Source: Belliella aquatica
Lineage (GTDB): Bacteria > Bacteroidota > Bacteroidia > Cytophagales > Cyclobacteriaceae
DNA length: 64,000 bases
Direction of reading: 5' to 3'
NCBI RefSeq assembly: GCF_014637795.1
Contig: NZ_BMFD01000003.1
Coordinates: 85,754 to 149,753 of the forward strand
Position numbers and translations under genes: made by a program. Below the pieces are notes generated by a model. That model was given only the letters and a program-made list of their open reading frames with translations, ran no database searches and was not told where the DNA came from. This document shows, piece after piece, positions 18,770 through 27,743 of the stretch; the stretch's first letter is position 1; each line of letters begins with the position of its first letter.

Positions 18770-20017
18770 CTATTGCCCAGCGAGCCAGGTGGACGGATTC
18801 ATAGGTTGTAGACCTTTCCATGTCTCGAAATGCACTTCTGCCACTCCTTCTTTGTTGGTATAGACTTGACCAAGGACCTGTTTTGCCTTGATTTTATCTC
18901 CTGTTTTCACTGAAATTACCTTCAGCTTACTATACATGGTATAATATTCACCATGTTTGACCACGATAGTTCCACCATAGCCTGGGATAGTTCCGACTTT
19001 GATGACTTCACCATCGAAGACAGATCTGACATCTGAGTTTGGAGTAGTTTGAATATCTACACCATCATTGTCTTCCACTATTCCTTTTAGAGTAGGGTGA
19101 GGATGGGTACCGTATTTTTTTGATATAAAACCAGTTTCTACCGGCCATGGCAGCTTACCTTTGTTTCCTGCAAAAGAATTAGAAAGAGCAGCTGCTTCAG
19201 GTGTAAGTGGAATACTACTTCCCGATGCTTTGGTAGCTGTCGAATTTGATTTTTTTGCCTCAGCCTCAGCTCTTCTTATTTCATCCTCAATGGCTCTTTT
19301 GATTAGATTATTAAGGTTTTCCTGCTGTTTTTTTGCTTGGACTATTTTCTTTCTAAGATCTATTTCCTGACGGTTAAGAGAACTAACAATGGTCTGTTGT
19401 TCTGACCTTGCTTGAGCAAGTTGTCTTCTTTGTTGTTCTTCTTTATTAATGACTTGTTGCTTCTCTAATCTTTTCTCTTCCAAGCGAATTCTTTGACCTG
19501 CTAAATCTTCTGAGACAATTTTTATTTGTTCTACCTGTTTTTTTCGTGCATCTGTGTATTGTTTGAGATACTTCAGGCGCATGTAAAACTGCTTGAAAGT
19601 GCTTGAGCTAAAAATAAATGTAGTGATCGTCATCCCTTGATTGAGTTTGGATGATGTATAGATCATTTGAGCGTATTCTACTTTCAAATTACTCAAATCA
19701 TTTTCGAGTGATTCTATTCTTTTTTCTGTTTCAGCTATTTCCTTGTCAATAAGTGTTACCTCTTTACTTAATGTCCTGATGTAGGTCACGCGCGTCTCAA
19801 GTTGTTTGTTCACCACGCTCAACTGACCAAGTGATGTTTTCTTTGAGGCAGCAGTTTGCTTGAGAATTTTATCAAATTCCAATAGTTTTTTTTGCACATC
19901 AGCTCTTTCCTTTTCGAGTTGTTCCCTTGATTTTGCCGTCTGAGCATAAGAATCACTCAGAAGAAAGGAATAGAAAATCCCAAGAATCAAAAAAAGAAGT
20001 ATTGCAGTTTTTTTCAT
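18770..20017 (-). CDS. EnvC-like murein hydrolase activator (coiled coil plus degenerate M23/LytM domain)
   Basis: A 415-residue exported protein: signal peptide (1-25), a long coiled coil (~30-250, rich in Gln, Glu, Lys and Arg) and a C-terminal LytM fold (~290-415). The zinc ligands of active M23 peptidases are not conserved: the first motif reads N-D-G-V-D where H-x-G-x-D is expected, the Y-x-H-L position reads Y-S-K-L, and the H-x-H motif is reduced to E-V-H-F-E. This is the EnvC/NlpD condition, in which the protein does not cut peptidoglycan itself but activates N-acetylmuramoyl amidases at the septum. Followed by tatA; 4 bp after the DUF4292 gene. ATG start. Confidence 0.88.
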   Translation of the reverse strand: MKKTAILLFLILGIFYSFLLSDSYAQTAKSREQLEKERADVQKKLLEFDKILKQTAASKKTSLGQLSVVNKQLETRVTYIRTLSKEVTLIDKEIAETEKRIESLENDLSNLKVEYAQMIYTSSKLNQGMTITTFIFSSSTFKQFYMRLKYLKQYTDARKKQVEQIKIVSEDLAGQRIRLEEKRLEKQQVINKEEQQRRQLAQARSEQQTIVSSLNRQEIDLRKKIVQAKKQQENLNNLIKRAIEDEIRRAEAEAKKSNSTATKASGSSIPLTPEAAALSNSFAGNKGKLPWPVETGFISKKYGTHPHPTLKGIVEDNDGVDIQTTPNSDVRSVFDGEVIKVGTIPGYGGTIVVKHGEYYTMYSKLKVISVKTGDKIKAKQVLGQVYTNKEGVAEVHFETWKGLQPMNPSTWLAGQ

Positions 20018-20021
20018 CTAC

Positions 20022-20759
20022 TTAAAACTGAAAAGGGAAGGTGATAGGCGTATCTGTAACGTTCACATTAGACAGGTCGATGTGAATGATTGAATTTTGC
20101 ATTTCTCCATCTATTGAAAATGATATTTTGAATAGAGAAGCATTCGGGAATGGTTGATTATTAACATCTTGGAAGCTTGGGTAACTTGCTAATAATGCCC
20201 CCTTATCCTGCATAGAATTACTCGTTAACTCTTCTACTTTGCCATGTTTTGTACTTATTCTCGAATGATAGCGAATATTTGATCGTGTCTGTGTCAGTTC
20301 AAAATACTGACCGATCCTGATCAAACGATCTCGGTAGCTAAATTCTTCTGGAATATTTGCGTATAGCAAATTTTGAAATAGTGTTAAGGAAAGGTTTAAG
20401 CCAAATCTATCTTCGAACTCGATATAACTCATATTGATATCCTGCCCGTTAATTCTATCTTTGATGCGAATTTTGTCTTTGGTGATGATTCCTCTGAGAG
20501 CCTCTATCCCGAGACCCGGTGTTACACTGAACCAGATCACACTGTCTTTTTTTGCACGCAGGTTTAATGTCCCTCTTGTGGTTTTTCCATTCGGTTCTTC
20601 GATAACGATTCTTGCGCGGGCACTTAAATAATCAAAGTCAAAATATGAGGGCTCAAATTCCTGCATGACTTCATCAGAAATATAGAGGTTAGGCTTCTTG
20701 GCACAACCCACTGTAAGCAATAAAAGGAGGATAAAACTTCCTAAAAATATCCTAGTCAT
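20022..20759 (-). CDS. DUF4292 family lipoprotein
   Basis: A 245-residue protein with a clear lipoprotein signal: hydrophobic core 7-17 and lipobox T-V-G-C with Cys19. The mature region begins with A-R-A-R-I-V-I-E-E-P and shows the beta-strand pattern of an LolA/LolB/OmpA-like lipid-binding sheet, for example D-S-V-I-W-F-S-V-T-P-G-L-G-I-E-A near 91-106. DUF4292 proteins are Bacteroidota lipoproteins of unknown role that usually stand between a TPR protein and an EnvC homolog, as here. They overlap (8 bp with the TPR gene) and are spaced by 4 bp (EnvC), pointing to one operon. A role in lipoprotein or lipid handling is only inferred. Confidence 0.83.
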   Translation of the reverse strand: MTRIFLGSFILLLLLTVGCAKKPNLYISDEVMQEFEPSYFDFDYLSARARIVIEEPNGKTTRGTLNLRAKKDSVIWFSVTPGLGIEALRGIITKDKIRIKDRINGQDINMSYIEFEDRFGLNLSLTLFQNLLYANIPEEFSYRDRLIRIGQYFELTQTRSNIRYHSRISTKHGKVEELTSNSMQDKGALLASYPSFQDVNNQPFPNASLFKISFSIDGEMQNSIIHIDLSNVNVTDTPITFPFQF

Positions 20760-22482
20760 AATATCTTTGATCCTTTATTTTTTTGATTAATAAATCAGTA
20801 GTTTCTTCTCCACCTTCTGCTTTTTTCCAAAAACTAATTGCCTCATTTCTATTTCCTAAATGATACAAAATATCTCCATAATGCTCTAACATAATTCCAC
20901 TCGGTGAACTCTCATATTGAAGGGCTTTTTCCATGTAAAATTTAGCGTTTTCATAATCCTGCAATTGGAAAAGAACCCAGGCATGCGTATCAAGATACGT
21001 GGCATTTTCAGGGAATATTTTTACAAGTTTTTCCGACATTGATTTTGCTTTATCAAGGTCTTTTTTAGAAAGCGACAAGAAATATGCATAATTATTCAGT
21101 ACATGCTCGTCGTTTGGTCTTTCTTTCAGGACTTTTTCGTAGGATTCGTAAGCTTCTTCTTTTTTACCCAAACTATGAAAAATATCTCCTAATTGTCCGT
21201 AAATCAATAAGTCTAATTGCTTATTTTTGCTTTTGTTGAGTTTTAAAGATTGATTCAAGGATTCAGCACCTTCTTCCCACTTTTTTAAAGCAGACTTTGC
21301 TGTTCCGTCAAAATACCAAAACTCAGGTCTTTCAGGAAACTCATCTACAGCTGTAATGGTGTACTTTTCTATTTCTTCAAAGTCTCCTCCTGTTTCAAAC
21401 ATGATGGTGATGATTCCTTGAAGTACTTGTGCATTATTAGGACTGATTGCAGCAGATTTTTTGTAAAATTCAAGAGCAGATTCTTTCTTGTCGTTAAAGA
21501 GTCTTCTATCTCCGATTACCGTCAAAACATTGGGATCATTTGGATTATTCTCAAGCATTCGAGTTTCCAATTGATCTAAAAGCTGCTCTCTTTTTTCAGT
21601 TTTGATTTCTTGAAGGATGTCAGAGAATGATTGTGCTTTGACCATCCCATCTAAGTCAGGGTTTGCGAAAGCTTCTAAAATTAAACCTTCTGCAATCTGA
21701 AATTCGCCCAAATCTTTGTAGAGAGCATACGCTCCCATTTCCAAATCAGGCTGATTTGGAAATGTTTCTAAGGATGACTCAATGATCGCAATAGCATCTT
21801 TTGTTCTACCATTGTTGAAAAGTATTTCAACTAAGGCCAATACATAATTAGAATTGCCAGGATTTGCTGATATTAGTTTTTCCCCTTCCTCAATGGCTTT
21901 TGGGAGATTGTTTTTTCTAAGATAGATTCTTTGTTTTTGAACTACAAGTTGCTCGACTACGCCATAATATTCCTCAGCACGATCCAAAGCATCTAATGCC
22001 TTGTCAAGCTCCCCTGAACTCAAATAAAGGGAAGCCAATTCTAAGATGTAATTTTGGTTTTCACCAGAACTCTCCATCAAGCTTTCTATGATCTCGGCGG
22101 CTTTGAGGGGTTCATTTTGTTTGCTAAATACCTCGGCCATCATCAAATTATAGTATTTGTTGTCTGGCTCAGCTTCAACTGCCTGCATTCCATAATCCAA
22201 TGCCGAGTCTACTTGGTTTGCTTTGAGTAAAATTTCAGCTATTTTGAAATTGATAGCAGGTTCGTCGGGAGATAATTCTTTGGCTTTTTGAAAGTAAAAA
22301 TAAGCTTTATCGTAATCTTCCAACATCAAAAACTTCTGACCCTCTATGAATAGTCTAGTGGTTTTTGTCTCTTCAATTTTTTGTTTCCTTTCTTTTTTTG
22401 ATAATTTCTCCTGAGCAGTCACTGCGGAGCTCAGGATAAAGCAGGATATAAGAAGAAGAAATATTGACTTTGATAGATTCAC
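20752..22482 (-). CDS. Tetratricopeptide-repeat protein, exported
   Basis: A 576-residue protein with a signal peptide (1-23, ending T-A-Q) and about a dozen TPR units spread from ~45 to ~570 (pairs of helices with the A-x-x-x-Y/F-x-x-A-x-x-x-x-P spacing, e.g. near 60-75 and 335-350). TPR scaffolds mediate protein-protein contacts; here a periplasmic or lipoprotein-associated scaffold for the co-encoded DUF4292 and EnvC-like proteins is plausible. Start appears to be GTG because no ATG lies near the signal peptide. First gene of a tight group with 8-bp overlap to DUF4292; separated from dut by ~200 bp, which may hold its promoter. Confidence 0.87.
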   Translation of the reverse strand: MNLSKSIFLLLISCFILSSAVTAQEKLSKKERKQKIEETKTTRLFIEGQKFLMLEDYDKAYFYFQKAKELSPDEPAINFKIAEILLKANQVDSALDYGMQAVEAEPDNKYYNLMMAEVFSKQNEPLKAAEIIESLMESSGENQNYILELASLYLSSGELDKALDALDRAEEYYGVVEQLVVQKQRIYLRKNNLPKAIEEGEKLISANPGNSNYVLALVEILFNNGRTKDAIAIIESSLETFPNQPDLEMGAYALYKDLGEFQIAEGLILEAFANPDLDGMVKAQSFSDILQEIKTEKREQLLDQLETRMLENNPNDPNVLTVIGDRRLFNDKKESALEFYKKSAAISPNNAQVLQGIITIMFETGGDFEEIEKYTITAVDEFPERPEFWYFDGTAKSALKKWEEGAESLNQSLKLNKSKNKQLDLLIYGQLGDIFHSLGKKEEAYESYEKVLKERPNDEHVLNNYAYFLSLSKKDLDKAKSMSEKLVKIFPENATYLDTHAWVLFQLQDYENAKFYMEKALQYESSPSGIMLEHYGDILYHLGNRNEAISFWKKAEGGEETTDLLIKKIKDQRYYD

Positions 22483-22684
22483 GCGGTATGATTTAATATG
22501 TGGCGAAATTACAACTGTTTATCAGATGAAATCTCATTTGTGGGACTTTGTGTTGATGACTGGTTTTTGCTTGTGGTTGCAATGCCTGTAACTCACAAAC
22601 ATAATGCCTTTTATTTACTTCCACAATAAGTCAAATTGTTTAACGGGAAAGTCTTAAAATTGGTGCATTTTGAATAAAAACGAT

Positions 22685-23119
22685 TTATGATTTCCCCGTA
22701 CTGCCATAACCACCCGCTCCTCTTTCAGTATCTGAAAGGCTTTCGGCAAGGTCCCAAGAAATCTGTTCGTGTTTGGCCACGATCATTTGGGCGATTCTCT
22801 CTCCATCTTCTATGGTAAATGGCTCTGTAGATAGATTCACCAATAAGACTTTGATTTCTCCTCTATAATCTGCGTCTACTGTTCCGGGACTGTTGAGTAC
22901 TGTCAATCCGTATTTGAATGCTAATCCTGAACGTGGTCGAATCTGTGCTTCAAATCCTTCAGGTAATTCAATAAACAAACCTGTGCCGATCAATTTTCTT
23001 TCCAATGAACCCAAAGTAATAGGTTCGTCGATATTTGCTCTAAGATCAAGTCCTGCGGATTGTGGAGTTTGGTATTCAGGTAAAGGATGCTTGGAATTAT
23101 TGATGACTTTAACTTTCAT
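22685..23119 (-). CDS. dut: dUTP diphosphatase
   Basis: A 144-residue trimeric dUTPase. All five motifs are visible: A-G-L-D-L-R-A near 22-28, P-R-S-G-L-A near 62-67, the loop [10 protein letters not shown] near 79-88, G-E-R-I-A-Q-M-I near 106-113, and the C-terminal [10 protein letters not shown] that closes over the active site. It converts dUTP to dUMP and pyrophosphate, keeping uracil out of DNA and supplying thymidylate synthesis. ATG start; 73 bp downstream of the flippase gene. Confidence 0.97.
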   Translation of the reverse strand: MKVKVINNSKHPLPEYQTPQSAGLDLRANIDEPITLGSLERKLIGTGLFIELPEGFEAQIRPRSGLAFKYGLTVLNSPGTVDADYRGEIKVLLVNLSTEPFTIEDGERIAQMIVAKHEQISWDLAESLSDTERGAGGYGSTGKS

Positions 23120-23192
23120 GCTGTTAGAAGCTTATATGAGATTTGGATACTATTTAGTAGGAATGCTGAAGTCGTTACTTTTTTCAAAGTAT

Positions 23193-24701
23193 CTAACTTC
23201 TTTTCAAAAAACGCTTGATTTGCTCTTTTTCCAAAAGTAAAATTAGAATAAGAAAAGGAATGACCATCAAGTTTCTAAAGATAAATTGTAATACAGCACT
23301 GTCTGATTCTATAAAAAAGCCTGCGTAGCTCAAAGCAGTAGCCATTAGGATATATAAAATGGCTTTACGTGTTTGATATGGGATTGGGAAAAACTTTTGG
23401 CCGAAAAAATAGCAAACAGCTGACATGATCAGATAACAAAAAAGTGTACTCAAAGCAGCTCCCATATATCCAATTTCAGGTACTAGAGTAATGATCGTGA
23501 TAATAGTAACTATCGCTCCTAGGAGTGTGAAATAGAAACTGTATTTGGTCTTGTCGGTTAATTTGAACCAAATACTCAAGTTGAAATATACACCAAGAAA
23601 TAAGTACCCTAATAATAAAACAGGGACGATGTACATGACTTCAATGTATTCTGACTTGACCAAAATAACCTTTCCAATAATATCTAGGTTCACTGACACT
23701 AAGATCATCAATGCTGCACAAAAGATGATAAACGCATGCATCACTTTTGCGAATAACTCTGGGCTATTTTTATCTGCTGCTTGATTGAAGAAAAAAGGTT
23801 CTGCTGCAAATTTGAATGCTTGAATGATCAGATTCATAAAAATTGCTAATCTGAAATTAGCACCAAAAATACCCGCAGCTTCTCTTGAAGTAAGTCCATT
23901 ATAGAAGTTTTCGGGAATAATATATTCAAAAAGCCACCTTGAAAACACTTCGTTTGTTACCCCAGCTAAGCCCATAAACAGCAAAGGGATAGAGTATTTC
24001 CACAAAGGCGCCAAGAATTTTAAGTCCAGTTGAAGTTTGAAGGATCCAGCAAAATAGAAAAGTAAAGGGATCATTAAGGCGTTGGCAAGCAAGTTTGAAA
24101 GCAGAATATACTCCACACCCCATTCTGGATGATAGTAGCTATTGACAAAATCTTGAAGTCCATTCAAATAATCTCCATTCCAAATATGGTAACTGACTGC
24201 GATCAATAAGATATTGAAACCTATATTCAATAGAATATTAGTCAATTTTGATAAGGCGAATTTCAAAGGCTTATTTTCTACTCTGAGTTTGGCGTAGGGG
24301 ATAGCGAGAAGAGCGTCAATGGTCAGTATACCTGCGACCCATTGGAATAAATAAGCTTTGTTTTCGTAGTCGAGCCAAATACTTAACTGTGTTGCCGAAA
24401 GAAAAATAATACCTCCCATGATCAAAGAGGTGATAATTAGCAAAGTCTGAACTTGGGCGTAGACGGTTTTCTTATCTAAACCTTTACCAGTGTAGTATCT
24501 GAAAAAGGTAGTCTCCATTCCATAGGTAAATATTACATTTAAAAATGCCATCAAGGCATAGATGCTAGTGAAAGAGCCTAATGCTTCTTTATCCAAGTAA
24601 ACAATATAAAGAGGTAAGAGTAAAAAATTGATTGTCCTCCCTAGGATACTACTGATTCCGTAGATGGCTGTTTGTCCAGCAAGTTTTTTCAGTTGACCCA
24701 T
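23193..24701 (-). CDS. Polysaccharide/lipid flippase of the MOP superfamily (Wzx-like)
   Basis: A 502-residue integral membrane protein with about 12-14 hydrophobic helices and the N-terminal start L-A-G-Q-T-A-I-Y-G-I-S-S-I-L-G-R typical of polysaccharide biosynthesis (MATE-like MOP) exporters, here near residues 6-21. Such proteins flip undecaprenyl-linked sugars or O-antigen units across the inner membrane. No glycosyltransferase genes adjoin, so the cargo is unknown; the fixed position beside dut and the TPR/DUF4292 genes suggests a general envelope role rather than a capsule locus. 22 bp downstream of the enoyl-CoA hydratase gene. Confidence 0.88.
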   Translation of the reverse strand: MGQLKKLAGQTAIYGISSILGRTINFLLLPLYIVYLDKEALGSFTSIYALMAFLNVIFTYGMETTFFRYYTGKGLDKKTVYAQVQTLLIITSLIMGGIIFLSATQLSIWLDYENKAYLFQWVAGILTIDALLAIPYAKLRVENKPLKFALSKLTNILLNIGFNILLIAVSYHIWNGDYLNGLQDFVNSYYHPEWGVEYILLSNLLANALMIPLLFYFAGSFKLQLDLKFLAPLWKYSIPLLFMGLAGVTNEVFSRWLFEYIIPENFYNGLTSREAAGIFGANFRLAIFMNLIIQAFKFAAEPFFFNQAADKNSPELFAKVMHAFIIFCAALMILVSVNLDIIGKVILVKSEYIEVMYIVPVLLLGYLFLGVYFNLSIWFKLTDKTKYSFYFTLLGAIVTIITIITLVPEIGYMGAALSTLFCYLIMSAVCYFFGQKFFPIPYQTRKAILYILMATALSYAGFFIESDSAVLQFIFRNLMVIPFLILILLLEKEQIKRFLKRS

Positions 24702-24723
24702 TATAGAAAAAAGGAAAGGGGAA

Positions 24724-25509
24724 TTACTCCCCTTTGAATATTGGTTTTCTCTTTTCTAGGAATGCAGAAGTTCCTTCTTTGTAATCACCTGACTTGACGC
24801 ATCTCGCAAAGCTGTTTGCTTCTGTTTGATAGCCGTTTTCCTCAGGAATAAAAACAGAGTTCACACAATCTACAATCATCCCAATAGCCAATGGTGCTTT
24901 GGTCATGATTTTTTTCAAAATTTCTTCTGCTTTGTTCATTGCTTCGTCTTTTGTAGCAAGAACATGATTGACAAGTCCAAGATTTTTAGCTTCTTCGGCA
25001 CCGATCATATCACCGGTCATCATCAACTCGTTAGCTTTTCCTCTACCGATGAGATAAGTGAGTCTTTGAGTACCACCGTAGCCAGGGATAATTCCAAGAT
25101 TGACTTCAGGTTGACCGAATTTAGCATTTGCTGCAGCGACACGCATGTGACAGGCCATTGCCAATTCACATCCACCACCGAGAGCAAACCCATTGACCAC
25201 AGCGATGACTGGCTTGTGGCAATTTTCTATAAGCCCAAATACATCTTGTCCGTTTTCAGCAAATTTCCGAGCATTAAGCTCGTTCAATTCAGCGATTTCA
25301 CTGATATCTGCACCAGCGATAAAAGCCTTCTCTCCTGATCCTGTGATGATAACGCCTTTGATTTCTTTGTTGTCAACGACTTCGTTAAAAATATTCCTGA
25401 TTTCCTCAAGAGTGGCAAAATTCAAGGCATTAAGCTTGGATTCTCTATTAACTGTAAGGTAAAGAAGACCTTCCTTTTCTTCAGAAAGAATATTAAGTGT
25501 TTCAGCCAT
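24724..25509 (-). CDS. Enoyl-CoA hydratase/isomerase family protein
   Basis: A 261-residue crotonase-fold protein when started at the ATG at 25509; a longer frame reaching 25584 has an unlikely N-terminal extension. The oxyanion-hole motifs I-A-G-A-D-I-S and A-L-G-G-G-C-E-L-A are present, as are the catalytic Glu residues expected for hydratases, at N-G-F-A-L-G-G-G-C-E and G-Q-P-E-V-N-L-G. It hydrates trans-2-enoyl-CoA in beta-oxidation or short-chain (crotonyl-CoA) metabolism. First gene of the minus-strand block; divergent from isocitrate dehydrogenase. Substrate length cannot be told from sequence. Confidence 0.93.
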   Translation of the reverse strand: MAETLNILSEEKEGLLYLTVNRESKLNALNFATLEEIRNIFNEVVDNKEIKGVIITGSGEKAFIAGADISEIAELNELNARKFAENGQDVFGLIENCHKPVIAVVNGFALGGGCELAMACHMRVAAANAKFGQPEVNLGIIPGYGGTQRLTYLIGRGKANELMMTGDMIGAEEAKNLGLVNHVLATKDEAMNKAEEILKKIMTKAPLAIGMIVDCVNSVFIPEENGYQTEANSFARCVKSGDYKEGTSAFLEKRKPIFKGE

Positions 25510-25689
25510 TTGTTTTGGTGAATGTTGAGCATCAAATATACAAGGAGTGCTAGCATTCCCCAAGGATTTATAGGGAAAATACAATTTTTGGGAATTCTAA
25601 ACTTTTTCAAATTTAAACCACTCTTCAAAATACCCTTGGATTATGCTAATTTATAATAGTTTTACCCTCCCGCTTCAGCCTTTTTTTCC

Positions 25690-25697
25690 TATTTTTG
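25690..25697 (+). promoter_or_regulatory. Candidate promoter -7 element of isocitrate dehydrogenase
   Basis: Reads TATTTTTG, exact match to TAnnTTTG, ~37 bp upstream of the icd ATG. The -33 box is not evident. Confidence 0.4.
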
Positions 25698-25733
25698 TAG
25701 CTATTGGAATATAAAACTAAATAAACTCTATAT

Positions 25734-27188
25734 ATGTCATCAAAAACCAAAATTACCGTTGCCCATGGCGATGGAATCGGACCAGAAATCATGAAAGCCA
25801 CGCTGAACATCCTTGAAGCTGCTGGCGCACAACTCGAGTACGATGTCATCGAAATCGGCGAACAGGTATATTTGAAAGGTATCAGTTCAGGAATGGAACC
25901 TAAAGCTTTTGACTCTTTGAGAGAGACCAAAGTATTTTTGAAGTCTCCCATTACTACTCCTCAGGGTGGTGGATTCAAGAGTTTGAATGTGACCACAAGA
26001 AAATCATTTGGACTTTTTGCCAATGTAAGACCTTGCAAGGCTTACTCTCCTTTTGTTAAAACACATTTCCCTAAGACGGATATGGTGATCATCCGTGAAA
26101 ATGAAGAGGATCTTTACGCAGGTATTGAACACAGACAGACTCAGGAAGTCTATCAGTGTCTAAAATTGATCTCACAACCAGGTTCTGAGAAGATTATTCG
26201 TTATGCATTTGAGTATGCGAAGAAATATAACAGGAAAAAAGTGACCTGTATGACCAAAGACAATATCATGAAATTGGCTGATGGTCTTTTCCACAAAACT
26301 TTTGATGAGATCGCTAAAGAATATCCAGAAATCGAAACAGATCACAAAATCATCGATATCGGATCAGCATTGATCGCTGAGAGACCGGAGATTTTTGATG
26401 TGATTGTGACGTTAAATCTTTATGGAGATATCATTTCTGATATTGCAGCCCAGGTAACAGGATCTGTAGGTCTTGGAGGTTCTGCGAACGTAGGTGCTGA
26501 AGTAGCTATGTTTGAAGCTATCCATGGTTCTGCACCTGATATTGCAGGAAAAGATATGGCAAATCCATCAGGCTTGCTCAATGGCGCCGTGATGATGTTA
26601 GTACATATCGGACAGCCTGAGATTGCGGAAAAAATAGCCAATGCTTGGATGAAGACATTAGAAGATGGAATCCATACTGGAGATATCTATCAAGAAGGTT
26701 TGTCCTCTAAGAAAGTGGGTACACAAGAATTTGCACAGGCAGTTATCGAAAGATTAGGTCAGTTACCGGTGAATATGGTTCCAGCCGTATTTGATAAATC
26801 TAGTACAGATCCTATCAATATCAAGCTTGCTCCAGTGACTAAGTCTGACAAGAAATTGATAGGTGTGGATGTATTTATCGATTGGGACAAAGACGGAAGA
26901 GATCCAAATTCTATCGGTGAAACTTTGAGAAAGGCAGATGCCAATGGGCTAGTGCTACAATTGATCACGAATCGTGGAATTAAAGTATATCCTGACGGAA
27001 TGAGAGAAACATTCTGTACTGATCATTGGAGATGTAGATTCCAAAAGTCAGATCAATCCCCAATCAGCCATGCACAAATTTTGGACTTGATGGATCAAGT
27101 GGCCAAATTAGGTTTCGACTTTATCAAAACCGAAAATCTTTATTCCTTCGATGGTGTCAGAGCGTATAGCTTGGCTCAAGGTGAATAA
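25734..27188 (+). CDS. icd: NADP-dependent isocitrate dehydrogenase, long Thermus-like form
   Basis: A 484-residue isocitrate/isopropylmalate dehydrogenase family enzyme. The start V-A-H-G-D-G-I-G-P-E-I-M, the R-E-N-E-E-D-L-Y-A-G-I-E-H region near 119-131, the metal-binding N-L-Y-G-D-I-I-S-D-I-A-A near 228-239 and the cofactor loop H-G-S-A-P-D-I-A-G near 264-272 are all present. It carries a C-terminal domain of ~140 residues (from ~345), as in the Thermus-type monofunctional enzymes. It oxidatively decarboxylates isocitrate to 2-oxoglutarate in the TCA cycle. Single-gene unit with its own promoter and terminator; the 3' UTR is a heptamer repeat. Confidence 0.93.
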   Translation: MSSKTKITVAHGDGIGPEIMKATLNILEAAGAQLEYDVIEIGEQVYLKGISSGMEPKAFDSLRETKVFLKSPITTPQGGGFKSLNVTTRKSFGLFANVRPCKAYSPFVKTHFPKTDMVIIRENEEDLYAGIEHRQTQEVYQCLKLISQPGSEKIIRYAFEYAKKYNRKKVTCMTKDNIMKLADGLFHKTFDEIAKEYPEIETDHKIIDIGSALIAERPEIFDVIVTLNLYGDIISDIAAQVTGSVGLGGSANVGAEVAMFEAIHGSAPDIAGKDMANPSGLLNGAVMMLVHIGQPEIAEKIANAWMKTLEDGIHTGDIYQEGLSSKKVGTQEFAQAVIERLGQLPVNMVPAVFDKSSTDPINIKLAPVTKSDKKLIGVDVFIDWDKDGRDPNSIGETLRKADANGLVLQLITNRGIKVYPDGMRETFCTDHWRCRFQKSDQSPISHAQILDLMDQVAKLGFDFIKTENLYSFDGVRAYSLAQGE

Positions 27189-27230
27189 AATGAAAGGATG
27201 AAGGAGGAATTCTGAAGGATGAATTTCAAA
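27189..27230 (+). repeat. 7-bp-period repeat in the icd 3' UTR
   Basis: Immediately after the icd stop, six units of 7 bp: AATGAAA, GGATGAA, GGAGGAA, TTCTGAA, GGATGAA, TTTCAAA. The shared part is the R/T-G/C-A-A tail of each unit. The tract ends 8 bp before the terminator stem. Confidence 0.7.
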
Positions 27231-27237
27231 TAAAATT

Positions 27238-27269
27238 AAAAACCGGGTAGAGATGCTCGGTTTTTTTTT
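27238..27269 (+). terminator. Rho-independent terminator of icd
   Basis: Eight-bp stem AAACCGGG/CTCGGTTT (one G-T pair) around an 8-nt loop, followed by a run of nine T. Confidence 0.88.
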
Positions 27270-27326
27270 GTACTTTATATGTTGAGTGTGTTGCACTGTA
27301 TCTTGATGAAATATTTATTATATGCA

Positions 27327-27659
27327 TCACTGATTTTTTAAGAAGTTTTCATTTCCCCATTTTTCCATTTCATTAAGAACGGGAGCAAGACTTTTTCCAA
27401 ATTCAGTTAAACTATATTCAACTCGTGGTGGTATCTCCTTAAACTGTTTTCGTTCAATTAAACCATCCCTTTCTAGTTCTTTTAATTGCTCGGTTAATAC
27501 TTTTCTAGAGATAGTTGGTATTCTTGCAGAGATTTCCCCAAAACGTCTTTTATTTGATCGGAGAACGTATAGAATTATAGGTTTCCATTTTCCACCTATC
27601 AACTGCAATAATATTGAAACCGGACATTTTAATTCATTAATTGTCTCTTTTGTTACCAT
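27327..27659 (-). CDS. HxlR family transcriptional regulator (redox/quinone-sensing type)
   Basis: A 110-residue winged-helix regulator of the HxlR/YodB family: L-Q-L-I-G-G-K-W-K-P-I-I-L near 18-30, the recognition region with I-S-R-K-V-L-T-E-Q-L-K-E-L near 50-62 and the wing with P-P-R-V-E-Y-S-L near 76-83. A single cysteine near the N-terminus (Cys12, in K-C-P-V) matches the conserved sensing cysteine of YodB, QorR and HypR, which respond to quinones or disulfide stress. It is transcribed away from a QorB-type quinone oxidoreductase gene, its probable target, across a region full of palindromes. ATG start at 27659. Confidence 0.93.
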   Translation of the reverse strand: MVTKETINELKCPVSILLQLIGGKWKPIILYVLRSNKRRFGEISARIPTISRKVLTEQLKELERDGLIERKQFKEIPPRVEYSLTEFGKSLAPVLNEMEKWGNENFLKNQ

Positions 27660-27680
27660 TTTGTTACCACTTAATTTACA

Positions 27681-27736
27681 GTTACCTTTTGGTAACCAGT
27701 TACTTTAGATTACTAATATTAGTTACTTTGTGTAAC
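27681..27736. promoter_or_regulatory. Candidate HxlR operator cluster in the divergent region
   Basis: Three palindromes in 56 bp: GTTACC-N4-GGTAAC (27681-27696), the perfect 12-bp ACTAATATTAGT (27712-27723), and GTTAC-N5-GTAAC (27722-27736). A direct GTTACCA repeat also lies at the start of hxlR. Placement between the hxlR -7 box and the hxlR ATG fits autorepression and control of the divergent qorB gene. Confidence 0.6.
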
Positions 27737-27743
27737 AAAAGTA
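27736..27743 (-). promoter_or_regulatory. Candidate -7 element of the hxlR promoter
   Basis: On the minus strand reads TACTTTTG, exact TAnnTTTG match, 77 bp upstream of the hxlR ATG. It abuts the third operator palindrome, so bound repressor would block it. Confidence 0.45.

Noticed and set aside
20752-22482. TPR protein as part of an outer-membrane assembly (BamD-like) complex
   Set aside because: Length, repeat number and neighbours differ from BamD, and the start shows an ordinary signal peptide rather than a lipobox.
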